Of a stretch of 64,000 bases of DNA, positions 53,442 to 62,497 are shown piece by piece. How positions within the stretch are numbered: position 1 is the stretch's first letter; every line of letters starts with the position of its first letter. A program made the translations under genes and the position numbers. This DNA is from Mesobacillus foraminis (lineage in GTDB: Bacteria; Bacillota; Bacilli; Bacillales; Cytobacillaceae), in NCBI RefSeq assembly GCF_004340465.1, contig NZ_SLVV01000005.1, positions 4,024 to 68,023 of the forward strand, written 5' to 3'. Under the pieces are notes generated by a model. It was not told where the DNA came from, searched no databases, and worked only from the letters and a program-made list of their open reading frames with translations.

Positions 53442-55229
53442 TCATTCTGGCGGACCGTTTTCTTTTGAACCCAGCGGAATGAAAAGCCTGACAAGGAACC
53501 CTTCTCCCTGCTTTGTATCGATTTCTAATCCCGCGTCCTGCCCATAGTTGAGGACCAGCCGGTCGTGGATATTTTTAAGGCCAATATGCTCCTGCGCATA
53601 GGAGCCTTCATATGGTTTTGTATAGATGTTTTCCTTCAGCTTTTTCAAATCTTCGGCCGTCATGCTGGGACCATTGTTCTCCACAAAGAGATTCAAGGCT
53701 GTCCCATCGACTTCTCCATAAATCGATAATTTCGCATCATAGAAACCTTCTTCATAACAGTGCTTAAAGAAATTTTCGACGAGCGGCTGAAGAATCATGC
53801 TTGGGATGGTCATATCAAGAATCCTGTCGTTAAAATCAATGGAACAATTCAGCTTATTTCCAAACCGCTCCATTTGAAGGGACAAGTAGGTTTTAATATA
53901 GTCGACTTCATTCCGGACCTTAATCCACTGATCCGCCCGCATGGAATATCGCATCATTTTCGACAATGAGGCGACCAGCTGGTAAACCTTCGGAGAATTC
54001 GATCGGAGGGCTACTGCCCCAATGGTTTGCAGTGCATTAAATAAGAAATGCGGATTCACCTGGGATTTTAAGGCCCTAAGCTGATTCTTCCTGTTTTCAA
54101 TCTCCAGTTTATATTCGCGGTCGATATGAAGATTAATCCGATCCATCATGTCCTTCATATGTTTTTCAAGATGGCCTATTTCGTCTTCCCTGGTGCCAGC
54201 TTGAAATGGAACGGCCATATTTCCGCCTTCAATGGTCTGCACTTTCTTGCTTAGAAGTTTAATTGGCCGTGTAATCTTGTAAGAGATAATTCCAATCATT
54301 GCTAAGCCGAGCAGTCCGACCCCAATCCCAACCAGTATATTGGTATAGGCTGTCTGCCTGACATCGTGAAATAAAACCTGTTCTGGTGTCACTTTTATTA
54401 GCTTCCATTGGTTTAGCGGCCCTGCCAGTGTTTTGGACAGGATAATGTCTTCGTCTGTTTCCATCCCTTCAGAATCAATCGAATTTAACAGATCGGAAGG
54501 AACCGGTTCCCCAACAAGGTCTGCATCACTCGAATACATGATCATATCATCAGAGTTAATCAGCATGACAGCTTCTTCTTCATTTTGAACTAGGCTGCTG
54601 CATAAGCGGGCAAACGCATGCAAATCAATATCGATCGTAATGACTCCAAGAAATTCCTTGGACAATACGTCTCCTATTTTATGGTGAATGGTAGTAACCA
54701 TCGTGTTATCTGACTGGGGAACAATGGCAGCATCATTATAGTTCTCAAGAGGATGGGGAGGCTCAATGAGATACTTTTCATCAGAATGGATCAGCTGTTT
54801 TATTGAATCTTGTTTTAGTAAATCAGGCTGGTATTTGCGGGTGCTGACCATTGCGTTGTAAACAGTGAATGATTCTTTAGTTTTATCAATATAAAAACGG
54901 ACCTGCCGTATTTCGTTACGCATGAGATAAAACGTTTCGATGCTATTTTCCACTGCAATCGGATTGAAGTAGATTGAATCTTCGAATCCTTCATTAAAAA
55001 TACGGTACAGATCGGGATTTCGGTATGAAATATAGGAAAGGTTGATCATATCATTAAAATATTGCTCCAGTTCTTTTGACGCTTCCTCCATTTGATTATG
55101 GCTGACTTCAAGCTCATGATCTTCCACCAATTTTTTGGTGTATCCGTAAATGAACAGAACCGATAAAAAATAAGGAAGGATAATAAAAATCAGGAGCATA
55201 AGAAATAAGCGGCTTTGGATGCTTTTCAT
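53442..55229 (-). CDS. Sensor histidine kinase (YesM-like)
   Basis: 595 residues. TM1 (about 8-30), an extracytoplasmic sensor (about 31-293, double-Cache-like), TM2 (about 296-318), HAMP (about 318-370), then the His_kinase domain with phospho-acceptor His394 in QVNPHFLFNALQ and the ATP-binding N-box LQPLVENFFKHC. Kinases of this family signal to YesN-type regulators and often read a binding protein. ATG at 55229 is chosen: AAGGAG 9 nt upstream, and the protein then begins with the usual short basic stretch before TM1. Confidence 0.92.
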   Translation of the reverse strand: MKSIQSRLFLMLLIFIILPYFLSVLFIYGYTKKLVEDHELEVSHNQMEEASKELEQYFNDMINLSYISYRNPDLYRIFNEGFEDSIYFNPIAVENSIETFYLMRNEIRQVRFYIDKTKESFTVYNAMVSTRKYQPDLLKQDSIKQLIHSDEKYLIEPPHPLENYNDAAIVPQSDNTMVTTIHHKIGDVLSKEFLGVITIDIDLHAFARLCSSLVQNEEEAVMLINSDDMIMYSSDADLVGEPVPSDLLNSIDSEGMETDEDIILSKTLAGPLNQWKLIKVTPEQVLFHDVRQTAYTNILVGIGVGLLGLAMIGIISYKITRPIKLLSKKVQTIEGGNMAVPFQAGTREDEIGHLEKHMKDMMDRINLHIDREYKLEIENRKNQLRALKSQVNPHFLFNALQTIGAVALRSNSPKVYQLVASLSKMMRYSMRADQWIKVRNEVDYIKTYLSLQMERFGNKLNCSIDFNDRILDMTIPSMILQPLVENFFKHCYEEGFYDAKLSIYGEVDGTALNLFVENNGPSMTAEDLKKLKENIYTKPYEGSYAQEHIGLKNIHDRLVLNYGQDAGLEIDTKQGEGFLVRLFIPLGSKENGPPE

Positions 55230-55692
55230 ATGGTGGTTCTCCTTATAAAATGGAAACCTATTTGCTAATAGCAAAAAAATGACTGAGCTAGGTCCAGCCA
55301 TCCTCTCTGTTACTCTGTCTATAAATCTAATTCTATTTAAACGTCCCGTCAATATTGCACCACTTGGCATATGAGCAGGCTGAGACATGCTCTCTACACC
55401 TGCAAAGACGGCTTTGACAACGATTCCAGCAAATACAAGAAACCGCTGTATCCATAGGGAAAGATGAACCTTAGGCACTAGTAAAATAGGAATTATGACA
55501 AAAAGTAGGTAAATAAGATTAATTCTTGTAACAATGTAAGGTTGTTGAAACATCCTTCCCTCAATAAAATGGATTGAAGGTCCCTTATCTCTATTAAGGA
55601 GAAATCAACAAAGCGGTGACAGTAAATCGTTAATTGGCTCCCGAGCTTGTTTTTTTAGTCAAAATGATCAAACCTTACGAACGTCCACCTAT
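55230..55692. other. Region upstream of the kinase
   Basis: The kinase frame stays open for 108 more codons, to 55553, and encodes two hydrophobic stretches. The ribosome site before that ATG touches the start codon, and YesM-type kinases do not have such an extension. I treat it as leader/promoter DNA, but a longer kinase is not excluded. Nothing else is supported here. Confidence 0.4.
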
Positions 55693-55731
55693 AAATGAAA
55701 ACACCGCAGAGGCGATAAAATCCTCTGCGGC
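55693..55731 (-). terminator. Terminator of the large GH32 gene
   Basis: The perfect stem CCGCAGAGG/CCTCTGCGG with a 9-nt loop is followed by GTGTTTTCATTT on the minus strand. Confidence 0.8.
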
Positions 55732-55766
55732 TCCATTTCTGTATATCAGCCTTGTAACTGCATCTA

Positions 55767-58700
55767 TCAATCAGATGAGAGCGTCCATTCCTGACGCTCT
55801 TGATGCAAATCCAGATCTTTGAGTGTCAGCAATCCATCTTCCGATATTTCGAGTGCCTTGCCATTATGGACAGAAGTAATTCTGACTGTTCCATTATCAT
55901 TTTTGGCTATCAGCCACCGTTGATTATTATAGCCAAGATAATTGTACAGCTGAATTTTATTTTGTCCCGTATCCAGGTCCAGCGCTTTGCCCCCCTCTGT
56001 TCGTATGGAATATGATCCGTATTCATCCCCTGTAGGAATCAATGTCCAATGTGTCGCTTGATCTGCTTCAGCGGCCATCACGGGCTCACCGTTCTGAGAC
56101 CTGGCAGTATAGATCGCTTTGCCTGTTGCAGTATTTGTAAAGCTGGTTCTCGTTAAATTTGCTTCTGAACTATTGGTGACATGAACATTCTGATAGGAAG
56201 CCTGCCCCCCGAAAACATTCAGCCCAAAATGGCCTTCTGCAAAGGTCCCATCCATTACATCGATGATTTCCTGGCCATCCACATAAATCTGGATGTGAGG
56301 GCCTTTCGCTTCAATCTTCACTTTATACTCCTTACCCGGGATAATAAAGGCAGGGACTTTTCCGATGACCATACGCTCCTGAAAGCCACCGTCCATTTTA
56401 TAAAACAGGCGAAAAGCCTTCATATTGGGATCAAGGTTGAAGTAATACCCGTTTCTTCCATCCTCACTTGCCCGGAAAAGAATGGATCCGGCTCCCCCAG
56501 TTTGCCCAAGCATCATATGTGCTTCATAAGTGAAGTCTCCTGCTGTTTCCCTGGCCATATAATTTGCATCACTTGCTGGATGCGTACCGCGGATTCCATC
56601 TTCGGTTACGACCCATCTGGAGGCAGAAATATCCGATTTCCATCCCGTCAGATTGGTATGGAACTCCCCATCAAACACTTTAACAACGACACTTTCAGAA
56701 ACCTTTCCATTAGGTGTAGTGGCCGTAATCACCGCTTCTCCCCTGCCGCCTGCTTTCAATACTGCTTTAGAGTTTGCGGAGGAGACTACCTTTGCAACCT
56801 TTGAATTACTGGATTTCCATGTAATAGGCTGGACTGCCTTCCCTGATTGATTCCCGATGGATGCATACAATGTCAGTTCATCGCCCATACTCATTTCTCT
56901 TGGATTTTTATCCATGACAATACTTGCTGCTTCATCCTGGACGTTGTACCAGGTATTTGCAAGAGAATGGATTTTTAATGAGACAACCTTCACCTCGCCC
57001 CCCTCGGTGTAAAAGCTCATACCGCGGCTTGCCGGATCAGGGAAAATGACATCAGAGATAACGGCCTCTCCAGCATTCACAAATACCTCAAGAGAAGAAT
57101 CGTCAACGAATATATTTAGTTTGACTCGGTTTTCAGCTGGTTTTAAAGGGGCTTCATGCAAGGTAGAAAAACGGCTGGAGAAATCTGTCTCACCCGACTC
57201 GGTACGATCTACAAATAGTTGATGATCTCCACTTTTATATCCAATGACTGTTTTCTGGCCGGCACCTTCACGAACTCTAAAACCAAATTCGGCGTTTTGG
57301 CTTGACGCAGGTATTTCAATTTCTGCTTCTATTTCAAATGCTCCTGACGAAATTCCCTTTAACAGGTTAGGGGCATTTGCTGGATTAACCAGCTTGTTCT
57401 GTGTCTGGAAAATGGTGCTGCGAAGGTCCTGCAGTTCCTGAATCGGAGCTTGAGCCAGCCTTATCCCTTCCTCCGTCTTCACCAGTCTTACTTCTCTCGG
57501 AATGGTCAGTTCACCTTTCCAGCCAGCAGTCGGGAATGCGAATGGATAATCCCAGTTCGTCATCCATGCCATCATCACCCGGCGGTTATCCGGCATATTG
57601 GAGAAGGACATGGAGGCGTAGAACTCCTTTCCAAAATCTGTTTTCAGTACTTTGCCGGGTGGATTATCGTTGACGAATTTACCCTCAGGTGTCAAATTTC
57701 CGATAAAATACTCTGCATCGGAGCCCTGGGTCTTCGGATTTGCCCCTGTAGAAATCATCAGAACCCACTTTTTCTCACCTGTATCCCCCACCGGAAGCTC
57801 AAAAAGATCCGGGCATTCCCAAACACCGCCCCGGACATAATTTCCGTAGCCAAAACGATCCGTAAGCCCCCAATCTATGAGATTAGTCGATGTAAAAAAG
57901 CGGATATGATCTCCTCCAGACACGACCATTACCCATCGATTGTTGGCTTCGTCTCTGACTACTTTGGGATCACGGAAATCCCATCCTCCGGGATCCTCGC
58001 CATTTTTACCTGGATTTTCAATGACAATGGGGTGTTCCGCAGAATATTTCCACGTGCGACCCTTATCTGTACTGTAGGCAAGCCCAATACGCTGATTGCC
58101 GTTTGGACCATCTGGATTAAAGGAAGTGTAATAGGCAATAAGTCCTTTTCCTCCAGAATCAGTAAACAAACCAGAAGCGTTATTCAGATCCGCTATTGCA
58201 GAGCCTGACCAAACATGCCCGTGGTCATTCCACGGCAAGGCGATAGGCAAGCGCTTCCATTTTACGAGATCGGTACTTACTGCATGAGCCCAGGTTCCTC
58301 CGTCTTGATGGAACAAATGATACTCGCCTTCATAGTAAACCAACCCATTTGGATCGCTGACCGAGCCGCGGGCCGGGGTGTAATGATAATCTGGCCGATA
58401 TTTTTCTTTATAGTAGCTGGAATCCGGAACCAGATAAACATCCTGGAAATAAGCAGAACCTGAGGTCACGGCAAAGCCTGCGAAACCTGTCTCATAACTG
58501 CTGTCGGTTACTTTTAAAGCTGGTTCGGAATATCCATCCACAAAGAGTTCGATTTGATTGCCGTTGGCGATAATCTCCAGATGGTGTTTGGATCCCTCTT
58601 GAGATTGGTAGTTTCGGTCCGATGTCTTTAGAACCGTACCGTCTCCCTTCCTCAATTGGGCTTTCACTGTGCTTCCATCCTTAATCAATGCAGCCTGGTA

Positions 58701-59561
58701 GCCCGTTGTTCCTTGTTCATTCGAACGAAATACCAGGGATGCTTCTGCTGAATTCTGGTCAAAAGATACATTTCCTTCATAGACAAAGTCATCTGCAGAG
58801 TTATTGTAAATGAACTTGGCCTTTTCCCCGTCTGCAGACATTCCTTTCATCCCCAGGATGTCCGGTGCCCAGCTTCCTTCCTTATAAATGGGCGTCCCTA
58901 AATTTGTTGATAGTTCGCTCACCTTCACGTTTTGAAACAAGGCTGCACCGTCCCATACATGAAGCCCAAGGAAACCATTCCCGTAGGTCTTGTTATGGAC
59001 ATCAATGACAGGAGCGTACTTATTTTCCCAATAAACCTGAATATGATCTTCTACGACCTTCACCTTCAGATGATAGATTCCTCCTTCTTGGAGAGTAACC
59101 TGATATTCCTCTTTCCAATTGTTTTCGTCCCGAGCATCACGAAGGCGAATGATTCCCGCATTAGGAACAATCTGGAGCATGTATGAGTCCCATCCATCTT
59201 CACCGGAACGGAAGACTAAAGCAGCGTCTGCCTTTTTATCGATGATTTTTACATCTGCTTCATAAATGAAATTCTCTGAGCTGACACCTGAAATCGCCAT
59301 CGCATTTTCTCCGGATTGAGAAGTTAGCAATAATCCCTGTTCTGTATCTTCCAGTGTGCCGCCCCCTTTCATTTGCCAGTCTGTCAGATTAGTAGCTGAT
59401 TTGGCTGCGCTTTCAAAAATAGATTCATTCCTCCTCAAATCTTCCCTTGATTCATCCGACGAAGTTGCCCCGCCTGTGGGAGGCATAATAGTCAACCCCG
59501 TAGAGGCAACTAGAAAAATAGACAATAATGCAGAAGTCCATTTTATGATATACGGCTTCAT
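55767..59561 (-). CDS. Secreted multidomain GH32 fructanase (levanase/inulinase or inulin fructanotransferase type)
   Basis: 1264 residues. Signal peptide (about 1-32); two concanavalin-like jelly-roll domains (about 48-216 and 225-378); GH32 propeller (about 390-700) with Asp403 (VSDPNG, a variant of WMNDPNG), Asp531 (FRDPK) and Glu582 (WECPD); GH32 C-terminal sandwich (about 715-865); bacterial Ig-like domain (about 880-962); a third jelly roll (about 963-1132); and a ricin-type lectin domain (about 1135-1264, NNQRW near 1211). The triad is complete. B. subtilis SacC has only 677 residues. The size and domain build recall cycloinulo-oligosaccharide fructanotransferases (about 1330 residues), so inulin cyclisation is an alternative to hydrolysis. 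No sortase motif is seen. Confidence 0.88.
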   Translation of the reverse strand: MKPYIIKWTSALLSIFLVASTGLTIMPPTGGATSSDESREDLRRNESIFESAAKSATNLTDWQMKGGGTLEDTEQGLLLTSQSGENAMAISGVSSENFIYEADVKIIDKKADAALVFRSGEDGWDSYMLQIVPNAGIIRLRDARDENNWKEEYQVTLQEGGIYHLKVKVVEDHIQVYWENKYAPVIDVHNKTYGNGFLGLHVWDGAALFQNVKVSELSTNLGTPIYKEGSWAPDILGMKGMSADGEKAKFIYNNSADDFVYEGNVSFDQNSAEASLVFRSNEQGTTGYQAALIKDGSTVKAQLRKGDGTVLKTSDRNYQSQEGSKHHLEIIANGNQIELFVDGYSEPALKVTDSSYETGFAGFAVTSGSAYFQDVYLVPDSSYYKEKYRPDYHYTPARGSVSDPNGLVYYEGEYHLFHQDGGTWAHAVSTDLVKWKRLPIALPWNDHGHVWSGSAIADLNNASGLFTDSGGKGLIAYYTSFNPDGPNGNQRIGLAYSTDKGRTWKYSAEHPIVIENPGKNGEDPGGWDFRDPKVVRDEANNRWVMVVSGGDHIRFFTSTNLIDWGLTDRFGYGNYVRGGVWECPDLFELPVGDTGEKKWVLMISTGANPKTQGSDAEYFIGNLTPEGKFVNDNPPGKVLKTDFGKEFYASMSFSNMPDNRRVMMAWMTNWDYPFAFPTAGWKGELTIPREVRLVKTEEGIRLAQAPIQELQDLRSTIFQTQNKLVNPANAPNLLKGISSGAFEIEAEIEIPASSQNAEFGFRVREGAGQKTVIGYKSGDHQLFVDRTESGETDFSSRFSTLHEAPLKPAENRVKLNIFVDDSSLEVFVNAGEAVISDVIFPDPASRGMSFYTEGGEVKVVSLKIHSLANTWYNVQDEAASIVMDKNPREMSMGDELTLYASIGNQSGKAVQPITWKSSNSKVAKVVSSANSKAVLKAGGRGEAVITATTPNGKVSESVVVKVFDGEFHTNLTGWKSDISASRWVVTEDGIRGTHPASDANYMARETAGDFTYEAHMMLGQTGGAGSILFRASEDGRNGYYFNLDPNMKAFRLFYKMDGGFQERMVIGKVPAFIIPGKEYKVKIEAKGPHIQIYVDGQEIIDVMDGTFAEGHFGLNVFGGQASYQNVHVTNSSEANLTRTSFTNTATGKAIYTARSQNGEPVMAAEADQATHWTLIPTGDEYGSYSIRTEGGKALDLDTGQNKIQLYNYLGYNNQRWLIAKNDNGTVRITSVHNGKALEISEDGLLTLKDLDLHQERQEWTLSSD

Positions 59562-59623
59562 CCTTAGCCCTCTCTTCTAAAAAAGATTAACAATAGGCAG
59601 CAGCAACAATAATGACTTAGTGA

Positions 59624-59650
59624 GGAAGACCAGGCTGACCCGGGTCTTCC
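59624..59650. other. Inverted repeat downstream of fructokinase
   Basis: GGAAGACC/GGTCTTCC flank an 11-bp centre. Little T-richness follows on either strand. It may be a weak terminator of the fructokinase transcript or a remnant. The rest of 59562-59741 holds no gene. Confidence 0.4.
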
Positions 59651-59741
59651 CTAAAGAACACATCTTAAGGACATTTATAGCCCTGGTGGAAGGCATGTCC
59701 TAAAATCTGCTTGTATTTCCAGCCGGCCTTACTAAAAAAGA

Positions 59742-59813
59742 CCCGATTTTCGAAAAGGAAAAGTCTGTCAGCTCACGGGACAGGTACATGGCAATCTGTC
59801 TGGGGAATGTCAC
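59742..59813 (-). pseudogene. Fragment resembling DnaA domain IV
   Basis: Minus-strand codons read VTFPRQIAMYLSRELTD (59763-59813), then FSFSKIG (59742-59762). Bacillus DnaA domain IV has VAFPRQIAMYLSRE(M/L)TDxSLPKIG, so the match is nearly complete over 24 residues. The following DnaA residues (GRDHTTVIHA) are missing: the frame diverges and stops near 59700. The frame is the same as fructokinase, 24 codons beyond its stop. There is no start with a ribosome site. It is best read as a decayed dnaA piece. Confidence 0.7.
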
Positions 59814-59882
59814 AGGAAATAAAAGTATTCCAGCGATCAATTGCTGCATCTGGATGCACTGCCGCAGGACTTCGCCGACCCT

Positions 59883-60851
59883 TTAGCACATGCTGTACAC
59901 TTCTTCCATATTAGGCAATGCTGAAAGTGCCCCTATCTTTGTACAAACACATGCCCCCACTTTATTGCTGAAAGAGATCACTCTCTTTAGTTCCTGAAAA
60001 TCCGCTAATACTTGGCTGGGGTTTTGAGCTTTGGCCAGCTGATACAGGGTGGCTCCAACAAAGGCATCTCCTGCTCCGGTAGAGTCAATGGAACGAATCC
60101 TCACACTTGGAACCGTCTCAGCTTCCTGACCATTTGAGATCATGGTCCCTTCCTTCCCTAGCGTTACGGCAACTGATTGGGCTCCCAACTGATGAAAGGC
60201 CTCAATTCCTTCTTCCAGGTCATCTCTGCCTGAAATGATTCTAAGTTCCTCATCACTCACTTTTATAAAATCAGCCATAGAGATCCCCTGTTTGGCTAAT
60301 TGTATGAAATGGGGGATTCTTCCCTTCCAAAGGTCGGCCCTGAAATTCGGATCAAAAGAAACGAACTTGCCTTTCTCCTTTGCCAGCTTCATTAAGTGCA
60401 AATACGAAGACTGGAATGGGTTGTCCAGCAGCGCCGTTGCAGAACCGAAGTGAAGAATCCCGCTCTCCATCATGTGACTGTAATCAAGTTCGTCCTCTGT
60501 CAGAAATGCATCCGCGCCTCGATTGAAAACGAAATCTCTTTCTCCATCGGCTTTTAATGAGACAAATGCCATCGTGGTCGGATGGTCATTGTCCATAATA
60601 AGCAGCGAGGTATCGACCTGTATATCATTTAAGGTTTTCTTTAAAAAGTGTCCGAAGGGATCATTGCCAACCTTCCCTGCAAACACGGCTTTGCCCCCCA
60701 ACTTTACAATAGCGGCGCAAACGTTGGCGGGTGCTCCTCCAGCCTGTTTTTCAAAGATATGGCCATCTGCCAAGTGTACGCCTGCATCCTTGCAGAAGAA
60801 ATCGATGAGCAATTCTCCTATGCAGAGGATGGATGAAGAATTTGCTGCCAT
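59883..60851 (-). CDS. Fructokinase (PfkB family)
   Basis: 322 residues. The ribokinase/PfkB fold shows [16 protein letters not shown] (first signature, about 38-53) and [15 protein letters not shown] (second signature, about 256-270) with catalytic base Asp262. Length and pattern match ScrK-type fructokinases, which make fructose-6-phosphate. Its position 87 bp after the cytoplasmic GH32 gene fits phosphorylation of the fructose released. AAGGAAGG precedes the ATG. Immediately after its stop the same frame reads into the DnaA-like fragment. Confidence 0.93.
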   Translation of the reverse strand: MAANSSSILCIGELLIDFFCKDAGVHLADGHIFEKQAGGAPANVCAAIVKLGGKAVFAGKVGNDPFGHFLKKTLNDIQVDTSLLIMDNDHPTTMAFVSLKADGERDFVFNRGADAFLTEDELDYSHMMESGILHFGSATALLDNPFQSSYLHLMKLAKEKGKFVSFDPNFRADLWKGRIPHFIQLAKQGISMADFIKVSDEELRIISGRDDLEEGIEAFHQLGAQSVAVTLGKEGTMISNGQEAETVPSVRIRSIDSTGAGDAFVGATLYQLAKAQNPSQVLADFQELKRVISFSNKVGACVCTKIGALSALPNMEEVYSMC

Positions 60852-60894
60852 TTACAATCAACCTTCCTTTTTAAAAAAAATAATATTCCTCAAG

Positions 60895-60927
60895 AAAGTT
60901 TCACCCTGAAGTCCAGGATGAAACTTT
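60895..60927 (-). other. Stem-loop between GH32 and fructokinase
   Basis: The perfect 9-bp stem AAAGTTTCA/TGAAACTTT has a partly paired 15-nt loop and no T-tract directly after it. It is likely an mRNA-stability or processing element in the operon. Confidence 0.55.
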
Positions 60928-60937
60928 GCTCATATCC

Positions 60938-62413
60938 CTACCCCCAGATTGAGTTCAGGCTGGTAAGCTTCAAAGACGAGACATGTGTTTCCCCATTGTT
61001 CGAAAACAAAACGATTTTATCGTAAGGCTGATTCGGAAAGACCAGGCTTGTGCAAACAGCTTTCCCACCATTGGCCACTGCTTCAATTGAAGAAGTATCT
61101 ATAAAAATCTGAAGGTGTATTTTGCCCTCTTCCATTTTCAACATGGTTTCCTGCATCGCAGGGAAGGATTCTGAGAAAAAGCTGATTCCTGCCTGTCTTC
61201 GATCAAGCATGATTTTTTCACTTTCCGCATCATACTGAATCACAGTCCATTCTTGAACAGCATTTTTAAAAATAATCCCAAAGGCAGTGGAGTCTTTCTT
61301 TTCAAGACGGACATTCACTTCCATTAACGGACTCAGCATGTCAATCGTTACGGGAGAGTCAGATTTAACCGTCAGGTCCTGAATGACTTCCGTATGTTCC
61401 CGTATAGAATTGATTTCGGACACCATTTTTTGAACCAAACGAACCCCTGACTCCGTGCGTGCAAGGGAGAGCTCTCTTGGCAAGGTCATGGCACTGCGCC
61501 ATTCCTCCGTCGGAACCTGGTTGGCATAACGCCAGTTGCTCATCCAACCGAGATAAATTCGCCTCCCATCTTCTTTGGGAAGATCCGACCAGCTAACTCC
61601 AGCATAGTTATCCCGTCCAAAGTCAAGCCACAGAATGGTGTCATCACTATTCTCGTTCTTAAAATTCCTGCCGTCGAATTGGCCAACAAAATACTGGGTT
61701 CTGGAACCTTCCGGAAAGTCTGGGTTATCGCCAATGGAAACTAGCATCACCCACCTGTTGTCATTTGCCTCACCGTCCACCGGCAGTTCAAACAGGTCGG
61801 GACATTCCCAGACTCCGTCATGGGAACCTGCGGTACGGCCGAATTCACTGGCAAACTCCCACTCTTTCAGATTAGCCGATGTATAGAGAGTAACACTTTG
61901 GCCGGTTGCGAGAATCATCACCCATTTATTACTCTGATTGTGCCAAAATACTTTAGGGTCGCGATAATCAGTGATCTTCTCTTCTGATAGCACCGGATTT
62001 CCTTCGTATTTCATCCACGTTCTTCCATCGTCTTTGCTGTAAGCCAGGCTTTGTCGCTGGCGCGGCCTGTCAGAATCGGGATAATGATCAGCGCTTGTAT
62101 AAATAGCCACTAACCCTGCCTCTCCATCAAAAAAGCCAGTTGTGTCATTCCAGTCTACAACTGCACTTCCAGAAAAAATCGCCCCATGCTCATCTGGATG
62201 CAATGCAATTGGCAAGTGCTCCCAATGAATCAAATCTTTACTGACCGCATGCCCCCAGTGCATCGGTCCCCAGGTTGTGCCAAACGGATGATGCTGATAG
62301 AAAAGATGATATTCCCCATTAAAAAAGACCATTCCATTCGGGTCGTTCATCCACTTCTCTTCCGGGGAAAAATGAAATTGCGGACGGTGTTTCTGGTTAT
62401 ACAGATTCAGCAT
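60938..62413 (-). CDS. Cytoplasmic GH32 beta-fructosidase
   Basis: 491 residues, no signal peptide. The canonical GH32 opening RPQFHFSPEEKWMNDPNG carries Asp24; Asp152 lies in YRDPK and Glu203 in WECPD. A C-terminal beta-sandwich follows from about 345. The sequence is closer to exo-levanase/fructanase types (YQHHPFGTTWGPMHWGHAVS) than to sucrose-6-phosphate hydrolases, and the neighbouring ABC importer and fructokinase point to unphosphorylated fructo-oligosaccharides as substrate. AAGGAGAGG lies 8 nt before the ATG. Confidence 0.93.
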   Translation of the reverse strand: MLNLYNQKHRPQFHFSPEEKWMNDPNGMVFFNGEYHLFYQHHPFGTTWGPMHWGHAVSKDLIHWEHLPIALHPDEHGAIFSGSAVVDWNDTTGFFDGEAGLVAIYTSADHYPDSDRPRQRQSLAYSKDDGRTWMKYEGNPVLSEEKITDYRDPKVFWHNQSNKWVMILATGQSVTLYTSANLKEWEFASEFGRTAGSHDGVWECPDLFELPVDGEANDNRWVMLVSIGDNPDFPEGSRTQYFVGQFDGRNFKNENSDDTILWLDFGRDNYAGVSWSDLPKEDGRRIYLGWMSNWRYANQVPTEEWRSAMTLPRELSLARTESGVRLVQKMVSEINSIREHTEVIQDLTVKSDSPVTIDMLSPLMEVNVRLEKKDSTAFGIIFKNAVQEWTVIQYDAESEKIMLDRRQAGISFFSESFPAMQETMLKMEEGKIHLQIFIDTSSIEAVANGGKAVCTSLVFPNQPYDKIVLFSNNGETHVSSLKLTSLNSIWG

Positions 62414-62449
62414 GCTTCAAGCCTCTCCTTCACTCCATAGTCGTGTTTA

Positions 62450-62482
62450 AAAAGAAGAAGGCTGCAAGGTGCTACAGCCTTT
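62450..62482 (-). terminator. Terminator after the importer binding protein
   Basis: The stem AAGGCTG/CAGCCTT with an 8-nt loop is followed by TCTTCTTTTT on the minus strand. It sits between the binding protein and GH32, so it probably gives graded expression. Confidence 0.75.
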
Positions 62483-62497
62483 TCTATGAACCTCTCA

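Noticed and set aside
55230-55553. Extended histidine kinase of 703 residues
   Set aside because: The internal ATG at 55229 has a well-spaced AAGGAG and gives the normal YesM-type N-terminus; the upstream ATG lacks a usable ribosome site.
59711-59914. Plus-strand 67-residue protein beyond the fructokinase
   Set aside because: It is the complement of the DnaA-like fragment and the fructokinase 3' end, with no ribosome site.
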